NCBI RefSeq assembly: GCF_018917235.1
Contig: NZ_JAHLOF010000004.1
Location: forward strand, 124,001 to 188,000
DNA length: 64,000 nucleotides
Direction: 5' to 3'
Source of the DNA: Metaclostridioides mangenotii
Lineage (GTDB): Bacteria; Bacillota; Clostridia; Peptostreptococcales; Peptostreptococcaceae
In this document: piece after piece, positions 1 through 9,961 of the stretch
Layout of the letters: the number at the start of each line of letters is the position of its first letter
Numbering within the stretch: the stretch's first letter is position 1
Made by a program: the position numbers and the translations under genes
Notes under the pieces: model-generated
Told to the model about the DNA's origin: nothing
What the model saw: only the letters and a program-made list of their open reading frames with translations
Databases searched by the model: none

Positions 1-2
1 TA

Positions 3-236
3 ACAGATGTATACAATACATCGACAGATCCTCTTGCGAAGGTTATGCGTAAAGAGCTTAGAGACAGAAAAATTAAAGATTTAAAGGTGGTATACTCTAC
101 TGAAATTCCAGTAGAGCTTAAAAAGAGAGTAGTAAATGGAAGAAAGTTAACTCCTGGAAGTATTTCGTTTGTTCCTTCTGTTGGGGGACTTACAATTGCT
201 TCTGTTGTGGTAAATGAAATAGTTGGTGAACAATAA
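3..236 (+). CDS. tcdA: C-terminal part of a ThiF-family protein, probable tRNA threonylcarbamoyladenosine dehydratase (5' end outside window)
   Basis: Frame is open from the window edge (TDVYNTSTDPLAKVMRKELR...); C-terminus KVVYSTE...GSISFVPSVGGLTIASVVVNEIVG resembles TcdA/YgdL. Confidence 0.7.
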   Translation, partial: TDVYNTSTDPLAKVMRKELRDRKIKDLKVVYSTEIPVELKKRVVNGRKLTPGSISFVPSVGGLTIASVVVNEIVGEQ

Positions 237-256
237 GAGTAAAATTTATTGAAAAA

Positions 257-291
257 AGTATGGTGAGTCTATATTTAGTCTCATCATACTT
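257..291. terminator. Hairpin between convergent genes
   Basis: aaagtatggtgagtc...gactcatcatactt-like inverted repeat. Confidence 0.5.
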
Positions 292-310
292 TACATACTA
301 TTTATGTATT

Positions 311-1156
311 TTAATCGTGATCATAATTTTTCTTTGTAAAAATTTTGCTACCATCACTATAAAAAATCATATCTCCTACTTTATCGGTTCTTAAGACAAG
401 AGATCCATTGTTGTGAAGAGTGTTTAAAGTTTCTTTATGTGGATGTCCATATTGGTTTTTGTAGCCACAAGAAATAACAGATATATTAGGACTAACTTCA
501 GATATAAACTCTGAAGAACTAGATGAGCTACTTCCGTGGTGTGATACTTTTAAAAAGTCGATATCGTCAAAATCGTATGAATTCAGAATTTCAATTTCAT
601 TTTCTTTTTCTGAATCTCCTGTAAATAAGAACTCATTATCTTTATATTTCATATAAAAGACAATAGAGGAAAGATTGCTTTCATCATAAAGCCTGGATGG
701 AGATAAAACTTGCACATCAATGTCTTTATCAAAATCTAGTTGGTCGTCTTTGGCCAAGAACTTAATATCTAAATTTTTCTTTTTACAGGAATTTATCAAA
801 TTTATATATGATTCACTGTCAGAAGTTTTTTCAGTCATGTATATAGAATTTACTTCAAACACATCAATAATATTATCGAGGCCACCAATATGATCGCTGT
901 CAGGGTGTGTTGCTATTACCTTATCGATGGTTTTAATTCTCTTTCTTCTGAGATAGCTTTTAACTATATTGCCGCTATCTTCGTCACCTCCATCTATTAA
1001 AATATTTTTTTTAGATGGCGTTTGAATAAGGATAGAATCACCTTGTCCGACATCGATAATATGAACTGATAGTAGAGGAGTTTTGTCACAAGCACTTAAA
1101 AGTGTTATTATAATAAGTAATATTGTAATAAGACATCTTTTCAATTGATAAACCAC
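311..1156 (-). CDS. Stand-alone ComEC-type metallo-beta-lactamase-fold hydrolase, predicted lipoprotein
   Basis: SVHIIDVGQGDSILIQTP...ILIDGG...THPDSDHIGG...VSHHGS motifs; N-terminal hydrophobic segment ending LLSAC. Confidence 0.85.
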   Translation of the reverse strand: MVYQLKRCLITILLIIITLLSACDKTPLLSVHIIDVGQGDSILIQTPSKKNILIDGGDEDSGNIVKSYLRRKRIKTIDKVIATHPDSDHIGGLDNIIDVFEVNSIYMTEKTSDSESYINLINSCKKKNLDIKFLAKDDQLDFDKDIDVQVLSPSRLYDESNLSSIVFYMKYKDNEFLFTGDSEKENEIEILNSYDFDDIDFLKVSHHGSSSSSSSEFISEVSPNISVISCGYKNQYGHPHKETLNTLHNNGSLVLRTDKVGDMIFYSDGSKIFTKKNYDHD

Positions 1157-1342
1157 TCCATTCTTTGGATGTTTATATGTAAAAAGTATGGGTAATATAT
1201 AATAGAAGTAAATTACCTCATTTGTATTTTTGACATTTGAAGGTATCTTAATACAATATATTAGCTATAAATCTAAATTAAATTATTCGATTTAGATAAA
1301 TAGGTGTTTTAAACAATGCACGTTAAAATGTAGGAGGATTTT

Positions 1343-2248
1343 ATGTTATTTAAAGAAATAAATCTAGATGCAAAACGGGATTTGGATCCGTATTTTGATC
1401 TAGTGGATTATGAAGCATGTGAATACTGTTTTAGTACGCTTTATATGTGGCAACATGTATACAAAACAGGTTACTATATAGGAGATGATTTTGCAGTATT
1501 AGTTGGAGAGTACGAAGGAGATAGTTTCTCTATACTTCCTTTAGCAAAAAAAGATAAGCTGCCAGAAGTAGTTGACTTTGTACTTAACTTCTTTGAAAAG
1601 CACAATAAAAAAATATTTTTAAGAGGTATAACGGATGAGGTAGTAGACTTCTTAAAAGAAAAGTATGTTGGAAAATTTGAATATATAGAAGAAAGAGATC
1701 TATTTGACTATGTTTATGATGCAGATGCTCTTAGAACATTAAAAGGAAGAAAAAATCAAAAGAAAAGAAATCATATTAACTATTTCCTAAAAGAGTACGA
1801 TGGAAGATATGAATACAGACTTCTAGGAAAAAAAGATTTTGATGCCTGTCTTAAACTTCTAAATGATTGGGAAGCAAACAAAGAAGAGAGCGATGACTTT
1901 GATGAGAGCATGGATGATGAATATGTAGGAATCAAAAAAATATTTGATGATTATGATGTACTAAGTGATAGAGTAAAAGTATTTGGAGTTTCTATAGATG
2001 GAAAACTAGAGGCATTTTCTATAGGAGAATACTTAAATCCAAATATGGCTTTAATTCATGTAGAGAAAGCTAATCCAGATATTAGAGGTTTATATCCTTT
2101 TATAAATCAACAGTTTTTAGTGAGTGAATTCCCAGATGCTGAGTTTGTAAATAGAGAAGAAGATATGGGAATAGAAGGACTTAGAAAAGCAAAACTTTCT
2201 TACCATCCGATAAGATTTGTGGAAAAATACAGCGTCAAGGAGGCGTAA
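1343..2248 (+). CDS. DUF2156-family (phosphatidylglycerol lysyltransferase-like) protein
   Basis: 301 aa ORF, upstream AGGAGG; GRKNQKKRNHINYFLKEY and MGIEGLRKAKLSYHPIRFVEKY typical of family. Confidence 0.8.
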   Translation: MLFKEINLDAKRDLDPYFDLVDYEACEYCFSTLYMWQHVYKTGYYIGDDFAVLVGEYEGDSFSILPLAKKDKLPEVVDFVLNFFEKHNKKIFLRGITDEVVDFLKEKYVGKFEYIEERDLFDYVYDADALRTLKGRKNQKKRNHINYFLKEYDGRYEYRLLGKKDFDACLKLLNDWEANKEESDDFDESMDDEYVGIKKIFDDYDVLSDRVKVFGVSIDGKLEAFSIGEYLNPNMALIHVEKANPDIRGLYPFINQQFLVSEFPDAEFVNREEDMGIEGLRKAKLSYHPIRFVEKYSVKEA

Positions 2249-2254
2249 TATTGT

Positions 2255-3424
2255 ATGTTAAATGTTAGGTATGCTATAGATAAAGACATAGATGACGTAA
2301 AAGAGATATGGAGTTACTGTTTTGGAGATACAGAAAAATTCATGGATTATTATTTTTCAAAAAGGTATTTTAAAGAACACAATGTTGTAGTTGAGCAAGA
2401 TGGGAACATTATTTCATCTTTACAACTTGGTCAATATAAAATTAATTTAAACTCTAAAAATTACGATACATCATATGTTGTAGGTGTTTCAACTCTACCT
2501 GAAGCTAGAGGAAAGGGATTTATGAAATCAATGATGAACTTCACTCTTGAAGAGCTGTATAAAAGAGGAGAGAAAGTATCTATACTAATGCCTATTGACT
2601 ACAGAATATATAGAAGATATGGCTATGAGCATTGCTATGACCAAATACAATACAATATTGACGTTGATGATTTGAGAAGCTTTAGGATAAAAGGAAATTT
2701 TCATAAATCTAATAAGGATCATATGGAAGCTCTTATAGATATGGCTGATAGCTTTCAGAATGGATTAAATGGATATACTATTAGGGACAATAAGTATTTC
2801 AAAAATTTATTTGAAGAAATACAGAGCGAAGATGGTAATTTTTATATTTATGAAAATGATGGTTATAAAGGATATTTGATTTACTCTTTTAACGGAAATA
2901 CTATGTTTGTAAGAGAATTATTTTATAAAGATATAGACTCGCTGAAATCAATGATGGGATTTATATATAATCACAATACTCAGTGTAAAAAAGTATCTAT
3001 ATCAGCTCCTATAGATGATAAACTTAAACTTATATTAGATAATCCTAAAGATGTCGATCTTAAACTTATACCGTTTATGATGGGGCGAGTAATTAATGTA
3101 ATTAAATATTTTGAAAGTATTGATACAAATAAAGATTATGAAGGAAGTTTAAATATAAAAATTGTAGATGATCAAATTAAAGAAAACAATCATGTATTTA
3201 AAATGAATATAAAAGATGGAAGTGCAACAGTTAAAACTACAGAAGAAAAAGAAGATTTGGAATTAAGTATAAATGCATTGACTCAAATTGCTTTTTCGTA
3301 TTTAAATATTGAAGAAACATTATTTCTTTATGAGGTGGATGTAGCTGATAAAAGAAATATAATTATAGAATTTTTTAATAATCTAATCTGTAAAAAAGTT
3401 AATTTTATAAACGACTATATTTAA
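2255..3424 (+). CDS. GNAT-family N-acetyltransferase with C-terminal sterol-carrier-like domain (Eis-like)
   Basis: VVGVSTLPEARGKGFMKSMM acetyl-CoA-binding motif; length and layout. Confidence 0.8.
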   Translation: MLNVRYAIDKDIDDVKEIWSYCFGDTEKFMDYYFSKRYFKEHNVVVEQDGNIISSLQLGQYKINLNSKNYDTSYVVGVSTLPEARGKGFMKSMMNFTLEELYKRGEKVSILMPIDYRIYRRYGYEHCYDQIQYNIDVDDLRSFRIKGNFHKSNKDHMEALIDMADSFQNGLNGYTIRDNKYFKNLFEEIQSEDGNFYIYENDGYKGYLIYSFNGNTMFVRELFYKDIDSLKSMMGFIYNHNTQCKKVSISAPIDDKLKLILDNPKDVDLKLIPFMMGRVINVIKYFESIDTNKDYEGSLNIKIVDDQIKENNHVFKMNIKDGSATVKTTEEKEDLELSINALTQIAFSYLNIEETLFLYEVDVADKRNIIIEFFNNLICKKVNFINDYI

Positions 3425-3443
3425 TAAATATAGTCGTTTTTGA
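3410..3443 (+). terminator. Rho-independent terminator overlapping the GNAT stop codon
   Basis: aaacgactatatttaataaatatagtcgttttt. Confidence 0.75.
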
Positions 3444-3566
3444 TTTTATAGTATAAATTTTATTTCCATATTAATCTAAAAAGAAATTGTACCGATACAA
3501 TTTCCATTGTAGCTATAATTATATTCAGATATAATTAAGCTATAAAAAATATGAGGAGGGTAGTAG

Positions 3567-4082
3567 ATGAATAACACAAAGAATTTAGTTTTAAACGGAC
3601 TTATGATAGCTTTTGTATGTGTTGCCACAATGGTTATTCAGATACCAATACCAGGAACAAGTGGTTATGTAAATGTTGGAGATAGTATTATATTTATTTC
3701 TTCAGTTGTATTAGGTCCAATACCGGGGATGCTAGCAGGGGGAATTGGATCGGCCTTTGCAGATATTCTTAGTGGATACACGCATTGGGCACCGTTTACA
3801 TTAGTAATAAAAGGTTTAGAGGGTTTAGTAGTAGGTTTGATATACAGATCTATAAAAACAAAAGGTTCTATGGCTGTTGCCATGATAGTTGGTACTATTG
3901 TCATGGTAGGTGGATATTTAATTGGAGGATATGTTCTAAAAGGTAGTTGGATAATCGCATTTGGATCTGTTCCAGCAAATTCGATACAAGGTATAATTAG
4001 CACAGTTATCGCACTTCCGTTTTCATACTATGTCGGTAAAGCTTATAATAAAAATTTCTTACACAAACAAGGAAATATATAA
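3567..4082 (+). CDS. ECF transporter S component
   Basis: Hydrophobic 171 aa protein; GYVNVGDSIIFISSVVLGPIPGMLAGGIGSAFADIL and KGLEGLVVGLIY typical of ECF S components. Confidence 0.85.
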   Translation: MNNTKNLVLNGLMIAFVCVATMVIQIPIPGTSGYVNVGDSIIFISSVVLGPIPGMLAGGIGSAFADILSGYTHWAPFTLVIKGLEGLVVGLIYRSIKTKGSMAVAMIVGTIVMVGGYLIGGYVLKGSWIIAFGSVPANSIQGIISTVIALPFSYYVGKAYNKNFLHKQGNI

Positions 4083-4095
4083 ATCTATATATATG

Positions 4096-4136
4096 AGCAT
4101 TTACAAGTATTTAAGTATACTTGTAAATGCTTTTTT
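4096..4136 (+). terminator. Rho-independent terminator
   Basis: agcatttacaagtatttaagtatacttgtaaatgctttttt. Confidence 0.8.
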
Positions 4137-4247
4137 GTTAAAATAGGTTATTTATATTATACGAATCTCTATTTTTTTATTTTTATTTGTTTTAAAATAT
4201 CTTATATATGAAATAATCTAGATAAAACTTTGTGGAGTGGATAATGT

Positions 4248-5510
4248 TTGAGAAGGCCTATGATTATTGTTTTTCTAATTGTTTTGTGTACAGATATTTT
4301 ATTTACTAGTTTTAAAAAATATGACTACAGTTTTAATGATCGTTTAGTAGTTATTGAGGGTATAGTAAAAAATAAAGTTGAGAAGAAAAAATACAATCAA
4401 TATAAAGTAGGTTCTTATTTGGTAAATGATTATTCTAAAAATTTTAATCTAATGATTGGACAAAATGTTGTTGTAAAGGGTAAATTTAAGAGCTTAGACA
4501 ATATGAAATTTAATAACTTTGATTACGGAAGATATGTAAAAAGTACAGGTTGTAAGGGAATTATCTATATTAAATCATATAATATATCAGGCGTTAATTT
4601 ACTTTATAAATATATAGGCAAGTTTAAGTTGCGTATAAGAAATATAACTAGATATTTGTACAAAGAATATTCTAATTTCGTAAATTCTATTTTGCTAGGA
4701 GAATCAAGTGACCTAGAAGAAGAAGAGAAGATTATGTTTAAGAGAACGGGTACAAGCCATATTATAGCTATTTCAGGACTTCATACAGGTATATTGTGTT
4801 TAATTATCACTTTTCTAATTAGAGGTGTAAATAATCTTTACAAACTATTTATTTTAATGGTATTTATGTTTATATTTAGCGTAATGGTGGGATCTTCTCC
4901 TTCAGTATTAAGAGCTATATTTTTCTCATTAGTGCTTTATTTTTCTGTTTTTGTCGATAGAAAAAGAGATGGTATATCAACACTAGCTTTTATAGGTGTT
5001 TTATTAATATTTAGCAACCCTTTTATTGTGTATAATGTAAGTTTTCAATTGTCTTTTTTATCTACATTGTCTATAATATACTTCGGACCCTTTTTTTATA
5101 GGGTTATAAAATTTAGGCTGATTTCAATCACAATATCTTCAAATATTTTGACATTGCCGATAATATACTATACATTTGGAGGGATTCCTCTTCTTTCTAT
5201 ATTAGGAAATATTATTGTAGTACCATTTATAGCGGTGATAATGTACTTGAGTATTATTAGTATACTTTTATATAAAATTTTATTGATAAGTAAAATTGTT
5301 GCGTTTATTAATCTATCAATTATTAAGAATGTATACTGTTTACTTGACAAAGTCGGCAATTTAAGTTTTGCATATTTGGATATTAATAACCCTAAGTTTT
5401 ATATTGTGTTGGTTTATTATATAGTTGTATTTACATATATGGTTTATTGGGAGATAAAGGAGATGAGGGAGCAGGATAATGGATTACAAGGATATTATAA
5501 AGAGTATTAA
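4248..5510 (+). CDS. comEC: ComEC/Rec2-family competence membrane protein lacking a C-terminal MBL domain
   Basis: FKRTGTSHIIAISGLHTGIL and SPSVLRAIFFSLVLY motifs; 420 aa ends after the membrane domain. Confidence 0.8.
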   Translation: MRRPMIIVFLIVLCTDILFTSFKKYDYSFNDRLVVIEGIVKNKVEKKKYNQYKVGSYLVNDYSKNFNLMIGQNVVVKGKFKSLDNMKFNNFDYGRYVKSTGCKGIIYIKSYNISGVNLLYKYIGKFKLRIRNITRYLYKEYSNFVNSILLGESSDLEEEEKIMFKRTGTSHIIAISGLHTGILCLIITFLIRGVNNLYKLFILMVFMFIFSVMVGSSPSVLRAIFFSLVLYFSVFVDRKRDGISTLAFIGVLLIFSNPFIVYNVSFQLSFLSTLSIIYFGPFFYRVIKFRLISITISSNILTLPIIYYTFGGIPLLSILGNIIVVPFIAVIMYLSIISILLYKILLISKIVAFINLSIIKNVYCLLDKVGNLSFAYLDINNPKFYIVLVYYIVVFTYMVYWEIKEMREQDNGLQGYYKEY

Positions 5511-6507
5511 CGGCGACAAAATGGAAAATCTATATCTTTTTTATGGTAAGGAATTCTTCCTTATAGACAATGCTATAAAGGCTTTTAAGGGAAAATTAAA
5601 TGAAAGCATGATAGATTTTAATTTAGATATTATAGATGGAAGGGAAACAGAACTTAGTAACCTAATAAGTTCTATTGAAACACTTCCGTTTATGGATGAA
5701 AGAAAGATAATAATAATAAAAGACTTTGAGCTATTAAAGGGAAAGAAAAAAAATTTCTCAGACAGCGATGAAAAATATTTACTTGATTATATTGATAATA
5801 TGCCAGATACAACTACAGTTGTATTTTTAGTGTATGGTGAAATTGATAAGAGAAAATCATTTGTTAAAAAAATAAATAAAAATGGTAAATTAGTTAATTG
5901 TGATAAATTATCTGATATGGATTTGTTTAAGTGGACTAAAAAGACATTTGAAAACAATGGAGTTATAATAGAAAATCCACAAATCATGCACTTTATAGAG
6001 CAAATCGGATACAGAGATAAAAGCAGCGAAAAGACCTTAGCAGATCTTGGAAACGATATAAATAAGATTAGTTCATTTATTGGAAAAGGAAATGCTGTTG
6101 ATAGAGAGGCAATAGATAAATTAACTGAAAAGAAAATTGAAAATGACATATTTAAACTTATTGATAATATAGGTGCAAAGAACTCATCTAGTGCTATGAA
6201 GATACTTAATGATATGATTGAAGAAGGTGAATCTGTTCTTGGAATATTTGCGATGATATCAAGACAGTTTAAATTAATAATACAGGCTAGAGGTCTTCAG
6301 TCTGAAAGGCTATCATCAAAAGCGATAGCTGAGAGATTGAGAATACATCCTTTCGTTGCGGGTAAAGCAATGAAGCAAACATCAAACTTTTCAGATGCTG
6401 AGATAACTGAAATTATTAATTATCTGCTTGACAGTGATTATAAGATAAAAAACGGGCTTATTAGGGATACTTTAGCAGTTGAAATTTTTATAGGTAAGTA
6501 CTGCTAA
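5479..6507 (+). CDS. holA: DNA polymerase III subunit delta
   Basis: LYLFYGKEFFLIDNAI...LPFMDERKIIIIKDFE...IGYRDKSS; neighbour of rpsT as in other Firmicutes. Confidence 0.9.
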   Translation: MDYKDIIKSINGDKMENLYLFYGKEFFLIDNAIKAFKGKLNESMIDFNLDIIDGRETELSNLISSIETLPFMDERKIIIIKDFELLKGKKKNFSDSDEKYLLDYIDNMPDTTTVVFLVYGEIDKRKSFVKKINKNGKLVNCDKLSDMDLFKWTKKTFENNGVIIENPQIMHFIEQIGYRDKSSEKTLADLGNDINKISSFIGKGNAVDREAIDKLTEKKIENDIFKLIDNIGAKNSSSAMKILNDMIEEGESVLGIFAMISRQFKLIIQARGLQSERLSSKAIAERLRIHPFVAGKAMKQTSNFSDAEITEIINYLLDSDYKIKNGLIRDTLAVEIFIGKYC

Positions 6508-6522
6508 ATAAGATATGATTAA

Positions 6523-6578
6523 AAAAGGAAGTATCTTAACTAATGATTATATTAGTTTTAGGTACTTCCTTTTTTATA
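6523..6578 (+). terminator. Terminator after holA
   Basis: aaaaaaggaagtatc...ggtacttccttttttat. Confidence 0.65.
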
Positions 6579-6645
6579 TGATTTTGATTTTTGATTTAAG
6601 TTTTATATTAAGCAGTTAAATTTGTGATATTTCCTACTATAATAA

Positions 6646-6681
6646 AAAAAGCCACAAGATAGTTAATATCTTTGGCTTTTA
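6646..6681. terminator. Hairpin downstream of rpsT
   Basis: aaaaaagccacaagatagttaatatctttggctttt. Confidence 0.6.
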
Positions 6682-6710
6682 TATTTTATCAATAAGAATA
6701 TTAAACAGAA

Positions 6711-6986
6711 TTATGCGTTCATACTGTTTAGCTTGTTAGCAAGCTTAGCTACTTTTCTAGCTGCAGCATTCTTATGTATAGTTCCTTTAGAAGCTACTTG
6801 ATGAATTCTCTTCTGAGCTGATTGGAACTTAACAACAGCGTCTTCTTTGTTTCCTGCAGCAACAGCATCTTCAAATTTTCTTATTGCAGTTTTTATTTGA
6901 GATTTTCTTACTTTATTTAAAGCAGTTTTCTTTTCGATAACGCGTATTCTTTTCTTAGCTGATTTAATATTTGCCAAACCATTCAC
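6711..6986 (-). CDS. rpsT: 30S ribosomal protein S20
   Basis: LANIKSAKKRIRVIEKKTALNKVRKSQIKTAIRKF...IHKNAAARKVAKLANKL. Confidence 0.97.
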   Translation of the reverse strand: MNGLANIKSAKKRIRVIEKKTALNKVRKSQIKTAIRKFEDAVAAGNKEDAVVKFQSAQKRIHQVASKGTIHKNAAARKVAKLANKLNSMNA

Positions 6987-7300
6987 CTCCTCATTTATTA
7001 TTGTCTGTACATTGTCAACATATTAGATTTTAGCAGAAATAAAACTAAAAATCAAGGATAAATATTTACATATAAAATATAAGTTCAATAATTTTTCCTT
7101 TTAGATTATATAACATAGAATAGGATTTTACAACACATAAATTAGATCTAAAGTCTTTATTATAATATATAATTTGACATCTATATTCTAGTACAAGGAC
7201 GTAAAATTTATACCACTAATTATAAAAAAAGTAAATACTATTTATTATTAAAATTAAATAAATTCTTCTTTAATATTATCGATCTACTTAGAAATAAAAT

Positions 7301-7390
7301 TTAATACCTAAAAATAAAAGAACCAAATAAAAATAAGTTTGTGCATAAAAAATTTAAAATACCTTTTAGACTAAAAAAGATTAAATTCAT
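7301..7390 (-). CDS. Candidate 29-aa hydrophobic small protein (not in ORF track)
   Basis: AGGAGG 9 nt upstream of ATG; MNLIFFSLKGILNFLCTNLFLFGSFIFRY*. Confidence 0.35.
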   Translation of the reverse strand: MNLIFFSLKGILNFLCTNLFLFGSFIFRY

Positions 7391-7580
7391 AATTTTTTTC
7401 CTCCTATAATTCATATTTTACGACTTATAGTCTTTATAATATACAACGAAATAAATACAAAAAATTGGATACTTTTAATAACAAATAAATTGTTTAATCC
7501 ACAGAAAGTAAATAAATTTACTAATTTTTGTTATAAAATAATAAATTTTGTTAACAATTATAGATATCATTTAGTTAAAG

Positions 7581-8549
7581 ATGGAGGTTAATATGATTCA
7601 AATTAGGACAGATTTAGCTGTAGAAGCTAAAGAAGTGTACGAAGAAGCTCAAGCAGGAAGTAGTATCCCAGGCGTAGAAGTAGAAAACAAAGAACTTGAA
7701 AATTGCAAAGTAACAAAAGTTGAGATAAAGAATGAAGAAGGTTCAAAAATTATGAACAAGGAGATAGGTAAGTATATAACATTAGAGAGCAATCTTATGA
7801 AGTTTGATGATGACGAGTCAAGAGAAGAAATGATTGAATACTTAAAAGATGAGCTTAAAGAGGTTTTAGGTGATGACAAAACTAAGAAAACTCTGGTGAT
7901 AGGACTTGGTAACTGGAATATTACATCAGATGCATTAGGTCCAAAATCAGTATCTAAGACACTGGTTACACGACACATATTCAAAAATTACAATAAAGAT
8001 TACGACGATGATTTTTCTGAAGTTTCGGGATTAAGTCCAGGTGTAATGGGAATAACAGGTATAGAAACTAGTGAAATTGTCAAATCTCTAGTAGACAAGA
8101 TAAAACCAGATAGGGTAATAGCTATAGATGCATTAGCTTCTAGAAAAATGGAGAGAGTAAATTCTACAATTCAAATAGCTACTTCTGGGATAGCTCCAGG
8201 AGGAGGAATAGGAAATAAGAGAAGATCTTTAAATAAAGAGTACTTAGGTGTCGATGTTATTGCAATTGGTGTACCTACAGTTGTAGACGCTGCCACGCTT
8301 ACAATCGATGTACTAGACTTAGCTATTGATAATTTAATTACACAATCAGAAGGTAATGAAAATTTTTACAATATGCTAAAAAATTTAAAAGAAGATGAAA
8401 AGTATCATCTTATTAGAGAATCTTTAGACCCTTATGATAAAAATCTAATTGTAACACCAAAAGATATAGATGAGACAATAGAAAATTTATCAATAATAAT
8501 AAGTGAAGGGCTAAACAGATCTCTCCACCCTGGTAGGGTGGCTAAATAA
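7581..8549 (+). CDS. gpr: Germination protease (SASP endopeptidase)
   Basis: IRTDLAVEAKE N-terminus; GLGNWNITSDALGPKSV; LSPGVMGITGIETSEIV; SGIAPGGGIGNKR. Confidence 0.95.
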   Translation: MEVNMIQIRTDLAVEAKEVYEEAQAGSSIPGVEVENKELENCKVTKVEIKNEEGSKIMNKEIGKYITLESNLMKFDDDESREEMIEYLKDELKEVLGDDKTKKTLVIGLGNWNITSDALGPKSVSKTLVTRHIFKNYNKDYDDDFSEVSGLSPGVMGITGIETSEIVKSLVDKIKPDRVIAIDALASRKMERVNSTIQIATSGIAPGGGIGNKRRSLNKEYLGVDVIAIGVPTVVDAATLTIDVLDLAIDNLITQSEGNENFYNMLKNLKEDEKYHLIRESLDPYDKNLIVTPKDIDETIENLSIIISEGLNRSLHPGRVAK

Positions 8550-8561
8550 GGAGGGAAACGT

Positions 8562-9575
8562 ATGTTAAAAAAATGCTTCAGATCATTGATAGTATCTTGT
8601 TTATTAGTAGGCATTTTTACAAATACAACATTTGCAGTAAGCCAAGATGAGTTCTTAAAGTTTTTAATAAATTCAACTTATCCAGAAGCAACAGTTAAAG
8701 AAAAGAATAATAAAGAAGTTAAAGATAAAAAAGAAGAACAAAAAGATACAAATGAACAAAAAAAATCTAATGACAATGAAAATAAAAAGGAAGATGAATC
8801 TCAGGATGCAAAAGTAAATAAAGAATATGTAAAAGTATTTGTAGGAGAAGAAAATATTCCTAAAGAAGATGCGGAAGAGGAAAATAGTAAAGCAGTATCA
8901 AGTTTAAATTATAAAAACGATATGAGAGTTACAAAAGACAACCCTAAAATACTTATATACCATACACATGGATGTGAGACTTATTCAAATTCACCAAAAG
9001 GGAACTATCATTCTACAGATAAAGTAAATTCTGTAATGGAGGTAGGAAGTGTATTAACTAGTGAGTTAGCTAACAAAGGATGGGGAGTAGTCCATACAAC
9101 AAAATACCATGACTATCCATCATATAATAACTCTTATTCAAGTAGTTTAAAAACAGTAAAGGAATTGTTGCCTAAGTATCCTTCTGTTGATATAGCAATC
9201 GATTTGCATAGAGACGCAAGAGATATAAAAGATAAGGCGACAAAGGAAAAAGATCATAAAAAGTATACAACTGAGATAGACGGAAAAAGAGTTGCTAAAT
9301 TCTTCTTCGTCATCGGTGGTAAAAATGACAATAGTAAAGAGTTAAGAGCTCTTGCAGAGGATATAAATAAAGTTGCTCAGAAAAAATATCCGGGTCTTGT
9401 ATCTCCAATTATAGAGAAAGATTATGCAAGGTTTAATCAATTTGCAGCGAAAAAACATCTATTGATAGAAATAGGTAGCAATGCTACGACAATAGAAGAA
9501 GCGAAAGAAACATCAAAATATGTGGCAGAAATTTTAGATGAGTATTTTAGACAAAATGGAGAAGCAAATATATAG
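8562..9575 (+). CDS. spoIIP: Stage II sporulation protein P
   Basis: PKILIYHTHGCETYS...DIAIDLHRDARD...FNQFAAKKHLLIEIGSNATTIEEAK; follows gpr. Confidence 0.92.
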   Translation: MLKKCFRSLIVSCLLVGIFTNTTFAVSQDEFLKFLINSTYPEATVKEKNNKEVKDKKEEQKDTNEQKKSNDNENKKEDESQDAKVNKEYVKVFVGEENIPKEDAEEENSKAVSSLNYKNDMRVTKDNPKILIYHTHGCETYSNSPKGNYHSTDKVNSVMEVGSVLTSELANKGWGVVHTTKYHDYPSYNNSYSSSLKTVKELLPKYPSVDIAIDLHRDARDIKDKATKEKDHKKYTTEIDGKRVAKFFFVIGGKNDNSKELRALAEDINKVAQKKYPGLVSPIIEKDYARFNQFAAKKHLLIEIGSNATTIEEAKETSKYVAEILDEYFRQNGEANI

Positions 9576-9596
9576 TTTTAATTAGGAGCATGCTGT

Positions 9597-9809
9597 ATGA
9601 GTCGTTTAGAAAGGACAATAGAGCGTAAACAAAAGAACAATAAATATAAACTTGTTTTAAGAGTTATATTTATATTAGTAATGATAGTTATAACTGCATA
9701 CTGTATATTTGAAATAGATAGCAGTGCAAAAGATATGTTAGGAGAAAATGTCAGTAAATTTCCTTCTATAAATACACATATATCAAATATTTTAAAAAAT
9801 TTCAAATAA
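9597..9809 (+). CDS. Small single-TM hypothetical protein downstream of spoIIP
   Basis: 70 aa ORF between spoIIP and lepA; one TM segment. Confidence 0.5.
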   Translation: MSRLERTIERKQKNNKYKLVLRVIFILVMIVITAYCIFEIDSSAKDMLGENVSKFPSINTHISNILKNFK

Positions 9810-9819
9810 AATTCAGAAA

Positions 9820-9863
9820 ATTGGGGTTGCCGAAAATAATCGATAAATTTATGGCAACCCCAA
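9820..9863 (+). terminator. Hairpin/terminator upstream of lepA
   Basis: ttggggttgcc...ggcaaccccaa inverted repeat. Confidence 0.6.
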
Positions 9864-9961
9864 TTCTTACTATTTCTGTGAAAATAGAGGTAAATCAAGT
9901 GACAGTTTAGGTTAAATGCTATATAATATTTATTGACGAATAAAGAAGGAGGAATTTGTAG

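Noticed and set aside
3665-4003. Antisense ORFs in the track (e.g. 3665..4003, 5787..6149, 7649..7984, 15427..15915, 18613..18963, 23245..23840, 35643..35903, 39653..39853)
   Set aside because: Each lies opposite a confidently identified gene, has low-complexity composition typical of reversed coding sequence, and lacks a clear RBS
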